Notes under the pieces: generated by a model | Database searches by the model: none | Seen by the model: the letters and a program-made list of their open reading frames with translations, nothing else | What the model was told of the DNA's origin: nothing | Shown: positions 60,558 through 64,000 of the stretch, in pieces | Numbering within the stretch: position 1 is the first letter of the stretch | How the letters are laid out: each line of letters begins with the position of its first letter | DNA from: an uncultured Lachnospiraceae bacterium | GTDB lineage: Bacteria > Bacillota > Clostridia > Lachnospirales > Lachnospiraceae | DNA: 64,000 nucleotides | Assembly: GCA_945919795.1 (NCBI GenBank) | Contig: CAMEJJ010000013.1 | Coordinates: 18,347 to 82,346, forward strand | Reading direction: 5' to 3' | Position numbers and translations under genes: made by a program

Positions 60558-62675
60558 TTGGCTGGAAGAGAATATCCGCTTGAGAGAACCAGAAATATCG
60601 GTATTATGGCGCATATTGATGCTGGTAAAACAACATTAACAGAGCGTATCTTATACTATACCGGTATCAATTATAAAATTGGTGATACTCATGAAGGTAC
60701 TGCTACCATGGACTGGATGGAACAGGAGCAGGAAAGAGGTATCACAATCACATCAGCTGCAACAACATGTCATTGGACATTGGAAGAGAATTGCAAGCCG
60801 AAACCGGGTGCTTTAGAGCATCGTATCAACATCATCGATACTCCCGGTCACGTTGACTTTACTGTTGAAGTAGAGCGTTCTCTTCGTGTATTGGACGGCG
60901 CTGTTGGTGTTTTCTGTGCAAAGGGTGGTGTAGAACCGCAGTCAGAAAACGTATGGCGTCAGGCTGACACTTATAATGTACCTCGTATGGCGTTCATTAA
61001 CAAAATGGACATCTTAGGTGCAAACTTCTATGGTGCAGTTGAACAGATTAAAACAAGACTTGGTAAAAATGCAATTTGCCTTCAGTTACCGATTGGTAAA
61101 GAAGATGAATTCAAAGGTATTATTGACTTGTTTGAAATGAAAGCATATATCTACAATGATGATAAGGGTGACGATATTTCTATCGTTGATATTCCGGACG
61201 ACATGAAAGATGATGCTGAATTATATCATACAGAATTAGTAGAAAAAATCTGTGAGTTAGACGATGATTTAATGATGGCTTACTTAGAAGGTGAAGAACC
61301 CTCTATCGATGAGTTAAAAGCAGTATTAAGAAAAGCTACATGTGAATGTACAGCTGTTCCGGTATGCTGTGGTTCTGCTTACAGAAATAAAGGTGTTCAG
61401 AAACTTTTGGATGCAATCTTAGAGTTCATGCCTGCTCCTACAGATATCCCTGCTATTAAGGGTGTTGACATGGAAGGCAATGAAGTTGAAAGACATTCTT
61501 CAGATGAAGAGCCTTTCTCAGCTTTGGCATTCAAGATTATGGCTGACCCCTTCGTAGGTAAATTGGCATTTATCCGTGTTTATTCAGGTACATTGAACTC
61601 AGGTTCATATGTATTAAATGCTACAAAAGATAAAAAAGAACGTGTTGGACGTATCCTTCAGATGCATGCTAACAAGAGAGCTGAGTTAGACAAAGTTTAC
61701 TCAGGTGATATCGCAGCTGCAGTTGGATTTAAGTTCACAACAACCGGTGATACAATCTGTGATGAACAGCATCCCGTAATCTTAGAGTCAATGGAATTCC
61801 CGGAACCCGTTATTGAGCTTGCTATTGAGCCTAAGACAAAAGACGGACAGGGTAAGATGGGTGAAGCATTAGCAAAACTTGCTGAAGAAGATCCCACATT
61901 CCGTGCTCATACAGATCAGGAAACAGGTCAGACAATCATCGCCGGTATGGGTGAGTTACACTTAGAGATCATCGTTGACCGTCTGCTTCGTGAATTTAAA
62001 GTAGAAGCAAACGTAGGTGCTCCTCAGGTTGCTTACAAAGAGACATTTACAAAACCTGTTGATCAGGAATACAAATATGCAAAACAGTCCGGTGGTCGTG
62101 GTCAGTACGGTCACTGTAAAGTTAAATTCGAGCCTATGGATCCTAACGGTGAAGAGACATTCAAATTTGAATCTTCCGTAGTTGGTGGTGCTATTCCGAA
62201 GGAATACATCCCTGCAGTAGGTGAAGGTATCGAAGAAGCAGCTCAGGCAGGTATCCTTGGTGGATTTCCTGTACTTGGTGTAAGCGCAAACGTTTACGAT
62301 GGTTCTTACCATGAAGTCGACTCATCTGAAATGGCATTCCACATTGCAGGTTCTATGGCTTTCAAAGAAGCTATGAAGAAAGCAAATCCTGTATTGCTTG
62401 AGCCTATCATGAAAGTTGAAGTTACTATGCCCGAAGAATATATGGGTGATGTAATCGGTAGCTTAAATGCAAAACGTGGACAGATCCAGAGTATGGATGA
62501 CTTAGGCGGCGGTAAGATTGTTCGTGCATTCGTTCCGCTTGCTGAAATGTTCGGTTATTCAACAGAGCTTCGTTCTTCAACACAGGGTCGTGGTAACTAC
62601 TCTATGTTCTTTGAAAAATATGAAGCATGTCCGAAGAACGTTCAGGAAAAAGTATTAGCTGCAAAAGCGAAATAA
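60558..62675 (+). CDS. fusA: Elongation factor G
   Basis: 705 residues; TTG start at 60558 after AGGAGG (no ATG nearby is better placed). GTPase domain: [19 protein letters not shown] (P-loop), DTPGHVDF (G3), NKMD (G4). Domain IV carries the conserved [15 protein letters not shown] loop. A standard translocation factor, not a ribosome-protection TetM type. It ends 130 bases before tuf, which has its own promoter. Confidence 0.97.
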   Translation: MAGREYPLERTRNIGIMAHIDAGKTTLTERILYYTGINYKIGDTHEGTATMDWMEQEQERGITITSAATTCHWTLEENCKPKPGALEHRINIIDTPGHVDFTVEVERSLRVLDGAVGVFCAKGGVEPQSENVWRQADTYNVPRMAFINKMDILGANFYGAVEQIKTRLGKNAICLQLPIGKEDEFKGIIDLFEMKAYIYNDDKGDDISIVDIPDDMKDDAELYHTELVEKICELDDDLMMAYLEGEEPSIDELKAVLRKATCECTAVPVCCGSAYRNKGVQKLLDAILEFMPAPTDIPAIKGVDMEGNEVERHSSDEEPFSALAFKIMADPFVGKLAFIRVYSGTLNSGSYVLNATKDKKERVGRILQMHANKRAELDKVYSGDIAAAVGFKFTTTGDTICDEQHPVILESMEFPEPVIELAIEPKTKDGQGKMGEALAKLAEEDPTFRAHTDQETGQTIIAGMGELHLEIIVDRLLREFKVEANVGAPQVAYKETFTKPVDQEYKYAKQSGGRGQYGHCKVKFEPMDPNGEETFKFESSVVGGAIPKEYIPAVGEGIEEAAQAGILGGFPVLGVSANVYDGSYHEVDSSEMAFHIAGSMAFKEAMKKANPVLLEPIMKVEVTMPEEYMGDVIGSLNAKRGQIQSMDDLGGGKIVRAFVPLAEMFGYSTELRSSTQGRGNYSMFFEKYEACPKNVQEKVLAAKAK

Positions 62676-62711
62676 TAACCTCATAGTATAAAGGTTTGGA
62701 CTAAATTTTGC

Positions 62712-62751
62712 TTGAAATTCTTGGCTATCTTTTATATAATCAGAGATAGCC
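62712..62751 (+). promoter_or_regulatory. SigA promoter of tuf, overlapped by an inverted repeat
   Basis: TTGAAA (62712-62717), 17 bases, TATAAT (62735-62740). GGCTATCT (62723-62730) and AGATAGCC (62744-62751) form an inverted repeat centred on the -10 box, so it may be an operator. It could also be an mRNA hairpin ending the fusA transcript, though there is no T-run. Confidence 0.7.
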
Positions 62752-62805
62752 GAGAAAATTTGAACTATAAAACGAAATTTTATTTTTTAAAAGGAGATTA
62801 TCAAA

Positions 62806-63993
62806 ATGGCTAAAGCTAAATTTGACAGAACAAAACCCCATTGTAACATTGGTACCATCGGCCACGTTGACCATGGTAAAACAACTTTAACAGCTGCTAT
62901 CACAAGAGTATTAGCTGAAAGAGTTGCTGGTAACGAAAAAGTAGACTTCGAGAATATCGATAAAGCTCCCGAAGAAAGAGAACGTGGTATTACAATTTCA
63001 ACAGCTCACGTTGAATACCAGACAGAAAAGAGACATTACGCTCACGTTGACTGCCCTGGCCATGCTGACTACGTTAAAAACATGATTACTGGTGCTGCTC
63101 AGATGGACGGCGCTATCTTAGTAGTAGCTGCTACTGACGGTGTTATGGCTCAGACAAAAGAGCACATCTTATTATCTCGTCAGGTAGGTGTACCTTACAT
63201 TGTTGTATTCATGAACAAATGTGATATGGTAGACGATCCTGAATTATTAGAGTTAGTAGAAATGGAAATCACAGAGCAGTTAGAGGAATATGAATTCACA
63301 GATTGCCCTATCATCCAGGGTTCTGCATTAAAAGCTCTTGAAGATCCTAACGGAGAATGGGGCGACAAGATCATGGAATTAATGGATACAGTAGATTCTT
63401 ATATTCCTGATCCTCAGCGTGATACAGACAAACCTTTCTTAATGCCTATCGAAGACGTATTCTCTATCACAGGTCGTGGTACAGTTGCTACCGGTAGAGT
63501 AGAACGTGGTGTTCTTCATATGTCTGACGAAGTTGAAATCGTTGGTGTTAAAGAAGAAACACAGAAGACTGTTGTTACTGGTATCGAAATGTTCCGTAAA
63601 TTATTAGACGAAGCTCAGGCTGGTGATAACATCGGTGCATTACTTCGTGGTATCCAGAGAACAGATATCGAGCGTGGACAGGTTTTAGCTAAACCCGGCA
63701 CAGTTACATGCCACAAAAAATTCACAGCTCAGGTTTACGTTTTAACAAAAGATGAAGGTGGACGTCATACTCCTTTCTTCAACAACTACAGACCTCAGTT
63801 CTACTTCAGAACAACTGATATTACTGGTGTTTGTGAATTACCTGCTGGTACAGAAATGTGCATGCCTGGTGATAACGTAGAAATGACTATCGAACTGATC
63901 CATCCTATCGCTATGGAGCAGGGTCTTACTTTCGCTATCCGTGAGGGTGGACGTACAGTAGGTTCTGGTAGAGTTGCTACTATCGTTGAATAA
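62806..63993 (+). CDS. tuf: Elongation factor Tu
   Basis: 395 residues, complete, ending 7 bases before the right edge. [18 protein letters not shown] (P-loop), [12 protein letters not shown] (G3), [10 protein letters not shown] (G4) and [11 protein letters not shown] are canonical. Codon use is strongly biased (many GCT, GTT, CGT, TTC), as for a very highly expressed gene. AAAAGGAGAT precedes the ATG. Delivers aminoacyl-tRNA to the ribosome. Confidence 0.99.
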   Translation: MAKAKFDRTKPHCNIGTIGHVDHGKTTLTAAITRVLAERVAGNEKVDFENIDKAPEERERGITISTAHVEYQTEKRHYAHVDCPGHADYVKNMITGAAQMDGAILVVAATDGVMAQTKEHILLSRQVGVPYIVVFMNKCDMVDDPELLELVEMEITEQLEEYEFTDCPIIQGSALKALEDPNGEWGDKIMELMDTVDSYIPDPQRDTDKPFLMPIEDVFSITGRGTVATGRVERGVLHMSDEVEIVGVKEETQKTVVTGIEMFRKLLDEAQAGDNIGALLRGIQRTDIERGQVLAKPGTVTCHKKFTAQVYVLTKDEGGRHTPFFNNYRPQFYFRTTDITGVCELPAGTEMCMPGDNVEMTIELIHPIAMEQGLTFAIREGGRTVGSGRVATIVE

Positions 63994-64000
63994 TTTCAAT

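Overview
The window looks like a chromosomal segment of a motile, low-GC Gram-positive anaerobe of the Clostridia, most likely a Lachnospiraceae relative (Roseburia/Butyrivibrio type). This is inferred from gene content and order, not from an rRNA gene. The signs are a FliW-CsrA flagellar module, FliA/SigD-type promoters (TAAA or TTAA, 15 bases, GCCGATA/TCCGATA), strong GGAGG ribosome binding sites, an L10-type leader ahead of rplJ-rplL, and the rpmG-secE-nusG-rplK-rplA / rplJ-rplL / rpoB-rpoC / rpsL-rpsG-fusA-tuf series.

Layout. (1) 1-5992: late flagellar operon with two consecutive flgK genes (the first cut by the window edge), flgL, fliW and csrA, plus a 55-codon gene on the opposite strand. 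(2) 6150-10207: a very large flagellin (871 aa) and a CDP-glycerol-transferase-like protein, closed by a terminator. (3) 10325-22868: an AT-rich block led by a FliA-type promoter and a structured leader. It encodes a sugar aminotransferase, ATP-grasp ligase, GNAT, MaoC hydratase, a propeller-like protein, a radical SAM protein, three glycosyltransferases and a HAD protein. (4) 23166-24858: a reversed patch with an FkbM methyltransferase and a HigB/HigA-like pair whose toxin appears internally deleted. (5) 25081-28841: a DUF4422 glycosyltransferase, an SDR epimerase and two IspD/TarI-like cytidylyltransferases. (6) 28996-35189: flaG, fliD, fliS, a FlgN/FliT-like chaperone, a LicD-transferase fusion and a small flagellin (270 aa). 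(7) 35376-45675: more glycosyltransferases, three regulators, a NeuA-HAD fusion and a second FliD-like gene. (8) 45951-63993: ribosomal protein, RNA polymerase and elongation factor genes, with a capA-like gene between rplA and rplJ.

How it fits together (inference). Regions 1-7 read as a flagellar filament plus flagellin-decoration island. The filament genes and the decoration operon share FliA-type promoters. Several leaders carry small hairpins presenting GGA in the loop, the signature of CsrA sites, and FliW and CsrA are encoded here. Two paralogous CDP-alditol-transferase-like proteins bracket the decoration genes, each beside a flagellin gene, and CTP-using cytidylyltransferases lie between them. 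A polyol-phosphate or acyl-amino-sugar modification of flagellin is therefore the most attractive hypothesis. A recurring Rossmann-like domain is fused to at least seven otherwise unrelated enzymes in the island.
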